Source: Ancylobacter polymorphus
GTDB taxonomy: Bacteria; Pseudomonadota; Alphaproteobacteria; Rhizobiales; Xanthobacteraceae
Reading direction: 5' to 3'
Length of the DNA stretch: 64,000 nt
Assembly (NCBI RefSeq): GCF_030813495.1
Contig: NZ_JAUSUI010000002.1
Location: 601,152-665,151, forward strand
Both the position numbers and the translations under genes were made by a program. Positions within the stretch are counted from its first letter, which is position 1. Each line of letters begins with the position of its first letter. The notes beneath the pieces were generated by a model, which searched no databases, had not been told where the DNA came from, and saw only the letters and a program-made list of their open reading frames with translations. Positions 45,230 through 54,280 of this stretch are shown here, one piece after another.

Positions 45230-46705
45230 TCACGCGATCTCGCGCGAGCGGGTGCGCAGGGCCGCGGACGCGGTTTCCAGATGATGCGTCGAGGCGGCAA
45301 TGGCATCCATGCTGCGGGTGATCGTTCCCACGCTCTTTGCCGCCTCCTGCATGCTCAGCGACATGTCGCGCGCCACCGCCGATTGTTCCTCCACCGCGCC
45401 GGCAATGCCGGTCGAAATCGCATCAATGTCGCCGATGCGCTGACCGATGGCGGCGAGCGCCTGCGCGGTCTGCCGCGTGCAGTCCTGAATGGCGGCGATC
45501 TGCGCCGTGATCTGGCCTGTGGCGTCCGCCGTCTGGCCGGCGAGCTCCTTCACCTCCGTCGCCACCACCGAGAAGCCGCGCCCGGCCTCGCCCGCCCGTG
45601 CCGCCTCGATGGTGGCGTTCAGGGCGAGCAGATTGGTCTGGCCGGCGATTTTGGTGATCAGATCGATGACGAGGCCGATGCGCTGGGCGGTGTCGGTGAG
45701 GGCGGTGACGACCTCGTGCGCGCGTGTGTTCTCCGCCACGGCGCCGCGTGAATTTTCCAGCGCCACCGCGACCTGCCGGCTGATTTCGCTGATCGAGGCG
45801 GAGAGTTCTTCCGCGCCGGAGGCTACCGCATTGATCCCGACGGATGTCTGCTCGGTCGCCTGCGAGGCGGTGGCAGCCTGATGGCTGGTGTCGCTTATCT
45901 CGCGCGTGATGCGCTCGATATCCGTGCCGATCAGGCCCTGCAACGCTTCACGCTGCTGTCGCCGCACCACCTCGGCGGTGGTGTCGGTGGCGAACTTCAC
46001 CACCTTGGTCAGTGTCCCGGTGGCATCGAACACCGGATTGTAGCTGGCCCGGATCCACACATCCCGCCCATCCTTGGCGATACGGCGGAACTCGCCGGCC
46101 TGGAAGGTTCCCCGCCGCAGCTCGGCCCAGAAACGGCGATAAGCGGGTGTGTCGCGCTCCTGCGGCGGTACGAAGAGCGAGTGGTGCCGGCCTCGGATCT
46201 CGTCGAGCGTGTAGCCGAGCGCGTTCAGAAAATTTGCGTTGGCGTCCAGCACATGGCCGTCCGGCGTGAAATAGATGAGGGCCTGCGAGGTGTTGGCGGC
46301 GCGGATCAGGCTCTCATACTCCGCCTCTCGCGCCTTCTGCGCCGAGACATCGGAGGCGAACTTGATGACCTTTACCACTTTGCCGCGCACGACGATGGGA
46401 TTGTAGGTCGCCTGGATGAAGACGGAGCGGCCTTCTTTGGTCACGCGGTGGAATTCAGCCGATTTGAACGCGCCACTCCGCAGATCGTCCCAGAACGCGG
46501 CATAGGCGTCGCACGCGCGCTCGTCCGGGCGAACGAACAGCGTGTGCGGCTTCCCCGCAATCTCCGCCAACTCATAGCCCATGAGCGTGAGAAAATTCGC
46601 ATTGGCGGTGATCACCCGCGCGTCCGGTGTGAATTCGACGACGGCGAGCGAGCGGTCGAGGGCTTCGAGGGTCCGAAGGGCGTGGCGGTTCGACAGCAGG
46701 TGCAT
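45230..46705 (-). CDS. soluble PAS-PAS methyl-accepting chemotaxis protein
   Basis: Chemoreceptor of 491 residues without transmembrane helices. Two PAS domains with near-duplicate sequence occupy ~10-130 and ~135-255 ([19 protein letters not shown] versus [19 protein letters not shown]; both followed by a PAC segment). The signalling domain has the invariant hairpin tip [20 protein letters not shown] then [23 protein letters not shown] domains of this BdlA/Aer2-like arrangement often bind heme or flavin, so energy or oxygen taxis is plausible but not shown. No flagellar or che genes lie nearby. Confidence 0.93.
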   Translation of the reverse strand: MHLLSNRHALRTLEALDRSLAVVEFTPDARVITANANFLTLMGYELAEIAGKPHTLFVRPDERACDAYAAFWDDLRSGAFKSAEFHRVTKEGRSVFIQATYNPIVVRGKVVKVIKFASDVSAQKAREAEYESLIRAANTSQALIYFTPDGHVLDANANFLNALGYTLDEIRGRHHSLFVPPQERDTPAYRRFWAELRRGTFQAGEFRRIAKDGRDVWIRASYNPVFDATGTLTKVVKFATDTTAEVVRRQQREALQGLIGTDIERITREISDTSHQAATASQATEQTSVGINAVASGAEELSASISEISRQVAVALENSRGAVAENTRAHEVVTALTDTAQRIGLVIDLITKIAGQTNLLALNATIEAARAGEAGRGFSVVATEVKELAGQTADATGQITAQIAAIQDCTRQTAQALAAIGQRIGDIDAISTGIAGAVEEQSAVARDMSLSMQEAAKSVGTITRSMDAIAASTHHLETASAALRTRSREIA

Positions 46706-46904
46706 TCAGCGCTCTCCACATCGCCGCCCGCGTGCGGCGATTGCGTTTCGCTAGAAGGCGAGGCTTGCTTCAGGATTGCGCGCGGTGGGCCTCACGCGAC
46801 TTTGGCTATCGCTCCACGGGCGATTTGCTAGGATGTCGCAGCGGCTCCCAAGAGCCGCTCGCCGCGCCGAGAGGTGCGTGGCGTTGTGCTTTCGGGAGCT
46901 CCCA

Positions 46905-47195
46905 ATGCGAAGCGTTCTCTTTCTCTCTGCCGCGCTGGTTCTCGGCATTGCCTCGGCGCAGGCGCAGGAAAACCCGCGCTCCACCACGATGAGCTGCGCG
47001 CAGGTGAACGCGCTGGTGCAGCAGCGCGGCCAGGTGGTGTTCGACACGGGTGGCGGCAATCTCAGCCGCGTCGTCTCCAATCCCAGCCTGTGCATGGCTT
47101 CCGACGACGGTGCGCCGAGCTGGATTCCCTCGCAGGACCAGAGCCAGTGTCTTGCCGGCTATCATTGCCAGGAGCGCGAGGGCCACGGCAACTGA
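46905..47195 (+). CDS. small secreted four-cysteine protein
   Basis: Not recognised beyond a short exported protein. 96 residues with a signal peptide (MRSVLFLSAALVLGIASAQA, cleaved before QENP). The mature ~76 residues hold four cysteines (SCAQ, LCMA, QCLAG, HCQE), enough for two disulfides, and the stretch VFDTGGGNLSRVVSNPSLCM. ATG 46905 follows GGGAG. Convergent with the osmoprotectant ABC operon, its stop 9 bp from that of the last gene. Confidence 0.78.
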   Translation: MRSVLFLSAALVLGIASAQAQENPRSTTMSCAQVNALVQQRGQVVFDTGGGNLSRVVSNPSLCMASDDGAPSWIPSQDQSQCLAGYHCQEREGHGN

Positions 47196-47203
47196 GTTGG
47201 GCG

Positions 47204-47965
47204 TCAGCGCGCGCGCCGGGTGAGCGCGCGCTGCACCTCGGCGAGCGCGAGGTCGACGGTGACGGCGAACAGTGCCACCAGCACCGTGCCCTGCAGCACA
47301 TAGGCCGGATTGCCGCCTGACAGTCCGTCAATGATCGGCGAGCCCAGCGTCAGCGCGCCGACCGTCGAGCCGATGGTGGCCGTGCCGATGCCGATCGTCA
47401 CCGAAGTGCGGATGCCGGCAAAGAGGATCGGCGCCGCCAGCGGCAGTTCGATCCGCCACAACCGGCCGGCGGGCGAGAAGCCGCTGCCATCGGCGGCCTC
47501 CAGCACCGGCGCCGGCACGCTGCGAAGCCCCGCCATGCCCGCCCCCATCACCGGCAGAACGCCATAGAGCACCAACGCGAAGGCGGTGGGCAGGGCCCCA
47601 TAGCCGAGGCTCGGCACGGCAAGCGCCAGCACGGCGACGGGCGGAAAGGTCTGGGCAAGCGCCCCCAGCCGGTCCAGCGTTCCCGCATAGGCGCGGCCCA
47701 TCGGCCGGGTGGCGAACAGCGCGGCGGCGATGCCGAGCGTGATGGCGACAAGGCTCGCCGCGCCGGTCAGCAGCGCATGCGCGGCGACGAGTTCAGGGAA
47801 GCTGGCGCGGCTGTAGACGAGACGCGTGCCCGGCGGAAACAGAAAGCCGAGATGTGGGGCGAGCGCGTCCATATTGAGGGTGAGGGCAAGGAACGCCGCT
47901 CCGACCCAGAGCACCGGCCGGCGGGCGATCCACGCCGCCGCCGCCATCGCGGGCGGTTGCCTCAT
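47204..47965 (-). CDS. osmoprotectant ABC transporter permease (YehW/OpuCB-like)
   Basis: Inner-membrane permease of 253 residues. LVAITLGIAAALFATRPMGR, then QTFPPVAVLALAVPSLGYG and the EAA-like loop LEAADGSGFSPAGRLWRIEL followed by PLAAP. The family handles glycine betaine, choline or related solutes. Start ATG 47965 overlaps the ATPase stop (ATGA). Order binding protein, permease, ATPase, permease equals E. coli yehZYXW. Confidence 0.9.
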   Translation of the reverse strand: MRQPPAMAAAAWIARRPVLWVGAAFLALTLNMDALAPHLGFLFPPGTRLVYSRASFPELVAAHALLTGAASLVAITLGIAAALFATRPMGRAYAGTLDRLGALAQTFPPVAVLALAVPSLGYGALPTAFALVLYGVLPVMGAGMAGLRSVPAPVLEAADGSGFSPAGRLWRIELPLAAPILFAGIRTSVTIGIGTATIGSTVGALTLGSPIIDGLSGGNPAYVLQGTVLVALFAVTVDLALAEVQRALTRRAR

Positions 47966-48897
47966 GGCCGGACCAGATCGGCAAGGGTGAGCACGCCGGG
48001 CTGCCCGTCGGGGGAGCGGCGGACCGGCAGCTGCGCGCGGCCTTCCGCCACCATGCGGGCCAGGGCCTCTTCCAGTGTCGCCCCGGCGGCGATCGGCGCG
48101 CCGTCGACCGCTGGCGGCGGGGCGGTGAAATCGGCGCGGTCGCCGACGCACAGCGCTTTGAGCCGGTTCAGCCCCAGCAGCGGCCCGCCGAAGAAGCGCG
48201 CCACCTCCTCGCTCGCGGGGTGGGCAAGTACCTGTGCCGGCGTGCCCGTCTGCAACAGGCGTCCCTGGTGCAGCACGGCGAAGGTGCCGCCGAGGCGGAT
48301 CGCTTCTTCCACATCATGGGTGACGAGCAGGATGGTGGTGCCGGTGCGCCGCTGGATGTCGCGCAGGCTGTCCTGCAGGCCGCGCCGGGTCGGCGGGTCG
48401 ACGGCGCCGAACGGCTCGTCCATCAGCAACACTTCGGGATCGCCGGCCAGCGCCCGCGCCACGCCGACGCGCTGCTGCTGGCCGCCGGAGAGTTCGTCCG
48501 GGTAGCGGTGGGCATGGCTTTCGGCCGGCAGGCCGACGAGGTCGAGCAGTTCGGCAACCCTGTCGCGGATCCGCGCCGCCGGCCAGCCGAGAAGCGTCGG
48601 CACGGTGGCGACATTGCGCGCCACGGTCCAGTGCGGGAAAAGACCAACAGACTGAATGACATAGCCCATTCGCCGGCGCAGTTCGACCGGGGGGAGTGTG
48701 GCGATGTCGGTGCCGTCGACGAGGATGCGCCCGGCATCGGCCTCCAAAAGCCGGTTGGCGAGGCGGAGCAGGGTCGACTTGCCGGAGCCGGACGTGCCGA
48801 CCAGCGCGCAGAGCGTGCCGCGCGGCACGTCGAGCGTGACCTCGTCCACGGCGGATACCGCGCCGAAGCGCTTGGAAACGGCCTCGAACCGGATCAT
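47962..48897 (-). CDS. osmoprotectant ABC transporter ATPase (YehX/OpuCA-like)
   Basis: ATPase of 311 residues. Walker A LVGTSGSGKSTLLRLANRLL, signature [20 protein letters not shown], Walker B VLLMDEPFGAVDP, and VTHDVEEAIRLG. The NRLLEADAGRILVDG segment is typical of glycine-betaine importers. The C-terminal ~60 residues (GATLEEALARMVAEGRAQLP, VLTLADLV) resemble a single shortened CBS motif; full OpuCA proteins have a CBS pair that senses ionic strength, so osmotic gating may be reduced. ATGA overlaps on both sides. Confidence 0.92.
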   Translation of the reverse strand: MIRFEAVSKRFGAVSAVDEVTLDVPRGTLCALVGTSGSGKSTLLRLANRLLEADAGRILVDGTDIATLPPVELRRRMGYVIQSVGLFPHWTVARNVATVPTLLGWPAARIRDRVAELLDLVGLPAESHAHRYPDELSGGQQQRVGVARALAGDPEVLLMDEPFGAVDPPTRRGLQDSLRDIQRRTGTTILLVTHDVEEAIRLGGTFAVLHQGRLLQTGTPAQVLAHPASEEVARFFGGPLLGLNRLKALCVGDRADFTAPPPAVDGAPIAAGATLEEALARMVAEGRAQLPVRRSPDGQPGVLTLADLVRP

Positions 48898-50096
48898 GGC
48901 CGGGGCCTCCGCACGAGGAAAAGTGCGAGGCCGCGCAAGGCGGTATCGGCGATCAGCGCGAGGGCGATGGCCGAGAGCGCGCCGAGCAGCACGAGGTCGG
49001 CCGCGGTCTGCCCCAGCCCCTGGAAGATGAAGGTGCCGAGCCCGCCGGCGCCGATCAGCGCCGCCAGTACGGCGAGGCCGATGAGCTGCACCAAAGTGAG
49101 GCGCAGCGTCTGCAGCAGCGTCGGTAAAGCAAGCGGAATCAATATGTTACGCACGATTTGGACCTGTGTCATGCCCATGCCGCGCGCCGCTTCCACCACG
49201 TCTGGCGGGACGCTGGAAAGCCCGGCATGGACGCCGCGCGCGACCGGCAACAGGCCATAGAGCCCCAGCGCGAGGATGGCGGGCGTCGCCCCGATGCCGG
49301 AAATGCCGAGCTGGCGCAGGCCGGGCACGAGTTCGGTGAGGAGGACGATGGGACCGATGAGGAGGGCGAAGAGAGCGAGCGAGGGGATGGTCTGGACGAT
49401 GTTGAGCACGGCGAACACCGGCGCGGCCCGCCCCGGCCGGCGATAGGCCATCAGCCCGATCGCCCCGCCGGCGAGGAGCGCCAGGGCCAGCCCCGCCCCG
49501 GTGAGCTGGAGATGGCGCAGCACCTCGTCGAGATAGGCCTGCTGGCGCACCGCATATTCGCGCGCCAGTGACAGCGGGGCGAGGGTGCCGCTGGCGAGCA
49601 GCGCGGCGAGGCCGGAAAGCGTCGCGAGGGGCGGCACGGCCTTGCCGGCACGGCCCGGCGCCCGCTCGGCGCGGTCGGCGAGCAGCAGCAGCCCCGCGAC
49701 AAACACCACCCAGAAGCCGGCGCCGAGCGACACGCGGGTGAGCGGCCCGGCGGCGACGGCCTGTTCCCCGGCCGCCTGCCCCGCCAGCGCCAGCGCCGCC
49801 AGCATCAGCGCGCCGGCACACAGGCCGAGCAGGGCCGGCTGGGCGGGGAGGGCGGGGCGCAGCGCCAGCGCGGCGATCCCCGCCAGCAGCGCCAGCATGG
49901 CAAGGGTCGGCCCGAGCCCCGCCGCGTCCCACAGCGGCAGCGGGGCTCCCGACAGCAGTCGGTTGGGCGCCACCACGACGAAGCCGCAGGCGAGCAGCGC
50001 CGCGAGGGCGACGGCGGCGAGCAGCAGGGGCAGGGCCTCGACCCCGGCCGCCGCGGGCGACAGGGGCGCCGGCGCGCGGCCGGCGAGGCGTCTCAC
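48894..50096 (-). CDS. osmoprotectant ABC transporter permease with N-terminal extension (YehY-like)
   Basis: Permease of 400 residues: an N-terminal block of about six hydrophobic helices, rich in Ala and Leu (residues ~15-180), followed by the usual transport domain (GLALALLAGGAIGLMAYRRP, NIVQTIPSLALFALLIGPIV, EAARGMGMTQVQIVRNILIP as the EAA loop). E. coli YehY has the same extended form. GTG 50096 overlaps the binding-protein stop as GTGA. Confidence 0.9.
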   Translation of the reverse strand: MRRLAGRAPAPLSPAAAGVEALPLLLAAVALAALLACGFVVVAPNRLLSGAPLPLWDAAGLGPTLAMLALLAGIAALALRPALPAQPALLGLCAGALMLAALALAGQAAGEQAVAAGPLTRVSLGAGFWVVFVAGLLLLADRAERAPGRAGKAVPPLATLSGLAALLASGTLAPLSLAREYAVRQQAYLDEVLRHLQLTGAGLALALLAGGAIGLMAYRRPGRAAPVFAVLNIVQTIPSLALFALLIGPIVLLTELVPGLRQLGISGIGATPAILALGLYGLLPVARGVHAGLSSVPPDVVEAARGMGMTQVQIVRNILIPLALPTLLQTLRLTLVQLIGLAVLAALIGAGGLGTFIFQGLGQTAADLVLLGALSAIALALIADTALRGLALFLVRRPRP

Positions 50097-51016
50097 CCGA
50101 GCAGCCCCTGCGCCTTCAGATAGGCCTCGGCGACGGCGCCGGCATCTCGGCCTTCAAGCTGCACCTGCGCGTTCAGCTGCTGCAGCGTCGGCAGGGTGAG
50201 GCCGGCAAAGGCCGGCGCGAGCTTGGCGGCGATCTCCGGATGGGCGTCCAGCACGCCTTTGCGGATCACCGGCGCCGGCTGATAGACCGGCTGCACGTGC
50301 TTGGTGTCGGCCATCACCTTGAGATCGAGCGCGGCGATGGCGCCGTCCGTGCCATAGACCATGGCGGCATTGACCCCGGAGGTGCCTTCCGCCGCCGCCT
50401 TGATGGTGGCAGCGGTGTCACCGCCCGAGAGCACCAGCAGCTGGTCGCCCGACAGCTTGAAAGCGTAAGCCTGCTGGAAGGCGGGCAGCGCCGCCGCGCT
50501 TTCCACGAATTCGGCCGAGGCGGCGAGCTTCACCTTTCCGTCCTTGGTCCAGCGGGCGAAATCCTCCAGCGTCGCCAGCTTCTCGCGCGCCGCGACATCG
50601 CCGCGCACGGCGATGCCCCAGGTGTTGTCCGCCGGGGCTGGGGCGAGCCAGACGAGGCCGTTGGCGGCGTCGAGATCACGGGCCTTTTCATAGGCGGCGG
50701 TGGCGTTCTTCCACAGCGGATCATCCGCCATGGCGAAGAAGAAGCCGGCATTGCCGGTATATTCGGGATAGAGGTCGATCTCGCCCGCCAGCAGCGCCGT
50801 GCGCACGATCTTGGTGGGGCCGAGCTGCAGCCGCCGCGTCACCGGAATGCCGGCATGTTCCAGCACCAGCGCGATGATGTTGCCGAGCACCGCGCCTTCC
50901 GTGTCGATCTTGGACGCGACCACGACAGGCGCGGCGGCGCGGGCGGCGGTGCCCGGCAGGAGTGAGGCCGCCGCGAGGGTGGCCAGAAGACCGCGCCGGC
51001 TGATGGATGTGACCAT
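50093..51016 (-). CDS. osmoprotectant-binding periplasmic protein (YehZ/OsmF-like)
   Basis: Binding protein of 307 residues with a Tat-like signal (SISRRGLLATLAAASLLPGT, cleavage near ARAAA). The mature domain is OpuAC/OsmF: VVVASKIDTEGAVLGNIIAL, LQLGPTKIVRTALLAGEIDL, YPEYTGNAG, WLAPAPADNTWGIAV and VMADTKHVQPVYQPAPVIRK. It begins the four-gene operon. The open frame extends 480 codons upstream over other genes; conserved sequence and signal start at ATG 51016. Confidence 0.93.
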   Translation of the reverse strand: MVTSISRRGLLATLAAASLLPGTAARAAAPVVVASKIDTEGAVLGNIIALVLEHAGIPVTRRLQLGPTKIVRTALLAGEIDLYPEYTGNAGFFFAMADDPLWKNATAAYEKARDLDAANGLVWLAPAPADNTWGIAVRGDVAAREKLATLEDFARWTKDGKVKLAASAEFVESAAALPAFQQAYAFKLSGDQLLVLSGGDTAATIKAAAEGTSGVNAAMVYGTDGAIAALDLKVMADTKHVQPVYQPAPVIRKGVLDAHPEIAAKLAPAFAGLTLPTLQQLNAQVQLEGRDAGAVAEAYLKAQGLLG

Positions 51017-51114
51017 GAAATCCCCCGCTGTCACTGGTGTCGAGATGCAGCCGACAAAAGCCGGCGCGGGCACGATAGTTCCACCCCTGCGGCGAGGGCC
51101 GCGCTGAGAGGGGT

Positions 51115-51342
51115 TCAGCTCTTCATCTTCTGCAGCGCCTGCGCGCAGCCCACCGACATTTCCTTGCTGTGCGCCTTCAGGCACTGCATCACCCGGCCGC
51201 CGCCCGGCTGCACGGTGGGGCACAGCCGCTTGATGTCGGCCTGGCAGTATTTGGCGAGATCGTTCTGCGGCGCCTGAGCCTGCGCGGCGGTGCCGGCGGC
51301 AAGGGCGGTCAACAGCGACATTGTGAGAACAACGGCGCGCAT
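51115..51342 (-). CDS. small secreted cysteine-rich-repeat (GLG1-like) protein
   Basis: 75 residues: signal peptide MRAVVLTMSLLTALAAGTAA cleaved before QAPQ, then one GLG1/Cys-rich FGFR repeat: YCQADIKRLCPTVQPGGGRV, MQCLKAHSKEMSVGCAQAL. The four Cys and the C-x(7)-C...C-L...C spacing are those of the bacterial cysteine-rich-repeat family. Periplasmic, function unknown. It precedes the osmoprotectant operon on the same strand by ~100 bp. Confidence 0.88.
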   Translation of the reverse strand: MRAVVLTMSLLTALAAGTAAQAQAPQNDLAKYCQADIKRLCPTVQPGGGRVMQCLKAHSKEMSVGCAQALQKMKS

Positions 51343-51547
51343 GGGGGGCTCCCTTCCCTGGCTGATCGTCTTGCGCGATCCCGCTCACTGTAGAGCGGAT
51401 GCGCGCCGCATTGAATGGCGAAATTGGGCGTCGCGCCGCTCGCGCGGGCCGCCCGGCACTGCGGAAGGAAACACTTGGCCGGCTGAGGCGTTCTCCCCGA
51501 CCCCGCGTGCAACCCTGCGCGCCCTCCCGCCCTTTCGGATCGCTTCC

Positions 51548-52540
51548 ATGACCGACGCGCCCGCCCGCCTTCGCATCGGCTACCACGCCTCGCATGAGCA
51601 GTTCGCGCCGAGCGATCTGCTCGGCTGCGTCCGCGCCGCCGAACAGGCGGGTTTCGCGGCCGCCATGTGCTCGGACCATTTCGCCCCGTGGAGCGTGCGC
51701 CAGCCGCATTCCGGCTTCGCCTGGAGCTGGCTCGGCGCCGCGCTGGCGACCACCTCGCTCTCCTTCGGCGTGGTGACGACGCCGATCGGCCGCCGCTACC
51801 ACCCCGCCCTCACCGCCCAGGCGGCGGCAACGCTGGCGGAGATGTTTCCCGAGCGGTTCTGGCTGGCGCTCGGTTCCGGCGAGGCGCTGAACGAGCGCGT
51901 GACCGGCCAGCGCTGGCCGGCCAAGGCGGAGCGCGACGCGCGGCTGCGCGAGTCGGTCGACATCATGCGCGCCTTGTTTGCCGGCGAAACGGTGAGCCGG
52001 CGCGGAGGGCTGATCGATGTCGAGGAGGCCCGGCTCTACACCCGGCCGAACGTGCCGCCGGCCTTCATCGCCGCCGCGCTGACGCCGGAGACGGCGCGCC
52101 GCGCGGGGGCATGGGCGGATGGGCTCGTCACCATCAACCAGCCGGCGGAGCGGCTGCGGGCGATCCTCGACGCCTTCCGCGAGGGCGGCGGCGAGGGGCG
52201 CCGGCTGGTGCTGCAGGTGCATGTCTCCTACGCGCCGACACAGGAGGAGGCGCGCGCGAATGCCCATGACCAGTGGCGCTTCAACACGCTGTCGTCCTCG
52301 GTCGCGGCGGAACTGAAACTGCCCGAACAGTTCGACGCCGCCACACGTCTGGTGCGCCCGGAGGACCTCGACGAGAGCATCCTCATTTCCGACGATCCCG
52401 GCTGGCACGCGGCGCGGCTGGCGGATTATGCCGAACTCGGCTTCCACGACATCTACCTTCACAATGTCGGGCTAAACCAGTCGGCGTTCATTGAGACGTT
52501 CGGCGCCCGCGTGCTGCCGCAATTGCGGCGCGGGGCCTGA
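51548..52540 (+). CDS. LLM-class flavin-dependent oxidoreductase (non-F420 type)
   Basis: Luciferase-like TIM-barrel flavoprotein of 330 residues. RIGYHASHEQFAPSDLLGCV, FAAAMCSDHFAPWSVRQPHS, TTPIGRRYHPALTAQAAATL, WLALGSGEALNERVTGQRWP, then RLYTRPNVPPAFIAAALTPE. This is the family described as probable non-F420 flavinoid oxidoreductases. It is 31 bp upstream of an alpha-glucosidase on the same strand, an association I recall for this family with sugar genes. Substrate unknown. ATG 51548. Confidence 0.87.
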   Translation: MTDAPARLRIGYHASHEQFAPSDLLGCVRAAEQAGFAAAMCSDHFAPWSVRQPHSGFAWSWLGAALATTSLSFGVVTTPIGRRYHPALTAQAAATLAEMFPERFWLALGSGEALNERVTGQRWPAKAERDARLRESVDIMRALFAGETVSRRGGLIDVEEARLYTRPNVPPAFIAAALTPETARRAGAWADGLVTINQPAERLRAILDAFREGGGEGRRLVLQVHVSYAPTQEEARANAHDQWRFNTLSSSVAAELKLPEQFDAATRLVRPEDLDESILISDDPGWHAARLADYAELGFHDIYLHNVGLNQSAFIETFGARVLPQLRRGA

Positions 52541-52571
52541 CCAAACCTGACCAAGCCCAAGGGAGGCGCGG

Positions 52572-54170
52572 ATGGCGCAGACACGCTGGTGGCAGCGCGG
52601 GATTTTCTATCAGGTCTATCCCCGCTCGTTTCAGGACAGCAATGCCGACGGCATTGGCGACCTCGACGGCATTCGCGCCCGGCTCGACCATCTCGTGACG
52701 CTGGGCGTCGACGCGGTGTGGATCTCGCCGATCTTCCCCTCGCCCATGGCCGATTTCGGCTATGATGTCGCCGATTATTGCGGCATCGACCCGATGTTCG
52801 GCGATCTCGACGCCTTCGACCGGCTGGTGGCGGAGGTGCATGCGCGCGGGCTGAAGATCGTGCTCGACTTCGTGCCCAACCACACCTCCGACCAGCACCC
52901 CTGGTTCGCCGAGAGCCGGGCCGCGCGGGACAACCCCAAGCGCGACTGGTACATCTGGCGCGATCCCGCGCCCGATGGCGGGCCGCCGAACAACTGGATG
53001 AGCAATTTCGGCGGGCCGGCATGGACGCTCGATCCCGCCAGCGGCCAGTATTACTACCACGCCTTCCTCAAGGAGCAGCCGGACCTCAACTGGCGCAATC
53101 CGGCCGTGCGGGCGGCGATGCACGACGTGCTGCGCTTCTGGATGGCGCGCGGGGTCGACGGTTTCCGCGTCGACGTGATCTGGCACCTGATGAAGGACCC
53201 GGAATTCCGCGACAACCCACCCAACCCGGAATATGCGCCCGGCGACGGCGACATCCGCCGCTTCCTGCAGACCCGTTCCACCGACCAGCCCGATGTTCAC
53301 GACATCATCGCCGAGCTGCGCGCCGTCATCGACGAGTTCGAGGACCGGGTGCTGATCGGCGAGATCTACCTGCCGATCGACCGGCTGGTGGCCTATTACG
53401 GCGAGAACCTGGAAGGCGCGCATCTGCCGTTCAACTTCCAGTTGATCCATGCCAGCTGGACCGCCCCGCAACTCGCGGCGCTGATCGCCGAATATGACGC
53501 GGCGGTGCCGGAGGGCGGCTGGCCGAACTGGGTGCTGGGCAATCACGACCAGCCGCGTATCGCCTCGCGCATCGGCGCGGCGCGCACACGGGTGGCGGCG
53601 ATGCTGCTGCTGACCCTGCGCGGCACGCCGACCCTGTATTATGGCGACGAGATCGGCATGGAGAATGTGCCGATCGCCACCGAGGACGCTCACGACCCCT
53701 GGGAGAAGAACGAGCCGGGCCTCGGCCTCGGCCGCGACCCTGAACGCACGCCGATGCAATGGGACGCCTCGCCCCATGCCGGCTTCACCAATGGCCGCCC
53801 CTGGCTGCCGCTGGCGGCGGACTTCGCCACCCGCAATGTCGCCGTGCAGATGCAGCAGCCGACCTCGCTGCTGAACCTTTACCGCGACCTCATCGCGCTG
53901 CGCCGCGCCCATCCGGTGCTGCATGAAGGCACCTATCGCAAGATCACCGCGCTGGGGGATGTGCTGGTGTTCCTGCGCGAGAGCGCGGCGGAATGCGTGC
54001 TGGTGGCGCTCAACCTCGCCGGCAATGCGCAGGACGACATTCCCCTGCCGCCCGACACGCAGGGGCAGGTGCTGCTCTCCACCGAGCCGGGCCGCGCCGA
54101 GCGGGTGGAAGGCCACCTCTCCCTGCGGCCCTATGAAGGCGTCATCGTCGCGCTCGACGCGCGGGGCTAG
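52572..54170 (+). CDS. alpha-glucosidase, GH13 (oligo-1,6-glucosidase type)
   Basis: Cytoplasmic glycoside hydrolase of 532 residues. GH13 region I DFVPNHTSDQHPWF, region II GFRVDVIW (nucleophile Asp), region III VLIGEIYLP (acid/base Glu) and region IV LGNHDQPRIA (third Asp). Opening WWQRGIFYQVYPRSFQDSNA is typical. Acts on maltose, isomaltose or sucrose-like substrates. A strong GGGAGG precedes ATG 52572. Convergent with a second GH13 gene. Confidence 0.95.
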   Translation: MAQTRWWQRGIFYQVYPRSFQDSNADGIGDLDGIRARLDHLVTLGVDAVWISPIFPSPMADFGYDVADYCGIDPMFGDLDAFDRLVAEVHARGLKIVLDFVPNHTSDQHPWFAESRAARDNPKRDWYIWRDPAPDGGPPNNWMSNFGGPAWTLDPASGQYYYHAFLKEQPDLNWRNPAVRAAMHDVLRFWMARGVDGFRVDVIWHLMKDPEFRDNPPNPEYAPGDGDIRRFLQTRSTDQPDVHDIIAELRAVIDEFEDRVLIGEIYLPIDRLVAYYGENLEGAHLPFNFQLIHASWTAPQLAALIAEYDAAVPEGGWPNWVLGNHDQPRIASRIGAARTRVAAMLLLTLRGTPTLYYGDEIGMENVPIATEDAHDPWEKNEPGLGLGRDPERTPMQWDASPHAGFTNGRPWLPLAADFATRNVAVQMQQPTSLLNLYRDLIALRRAHPVLHEGTYRKITALGDVLVFLRESAAECVLVALNLAGNAQDDIPLPPDTQGQVLLSTEPGRAERVEGHLSLRPYEGVIVALDARG

Positions 54171-54178
54171 AGCACGCG

Positions 54179-54272
54179 CCGATCAGCTTGCATCGCAAGC
54201 TGATCGGATAACGCGTTCTCTATCTTAGAGTTAGAGGGCGATTTACCGATCAGATTGATTCAATCTGATCGG
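54179..54272. repeat. pair of matching 13-bp-stem palindromes between convergent GH13 genes
   Basis: Left: CCGATCAGCTTGC-ATC-GCAAGCTGATCGG (54179-54207). Right: CCGATCAGATTGA-T-TCAATCTGATCGG (54246-54272). The stems share CCGATCAG-TTG and differ at two positions with compensating changes on the other arm. The spacer has TATCTTAGAGTTAGAG. Belongs to a repeat family; also a plausible two-way terminator. Confidence 0.8.
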
Positions 54273-54280
54273 ATCGCACT

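Noticed and set aside
50093..52462. 789-codon reading frame for the osmoprotectant-binding protein
   Set aside because: The first 480 codons run antisense through the flavin oxidoreductase and over the small Cys-rich gene. The signal peptide and conserved domain begin at 51016.
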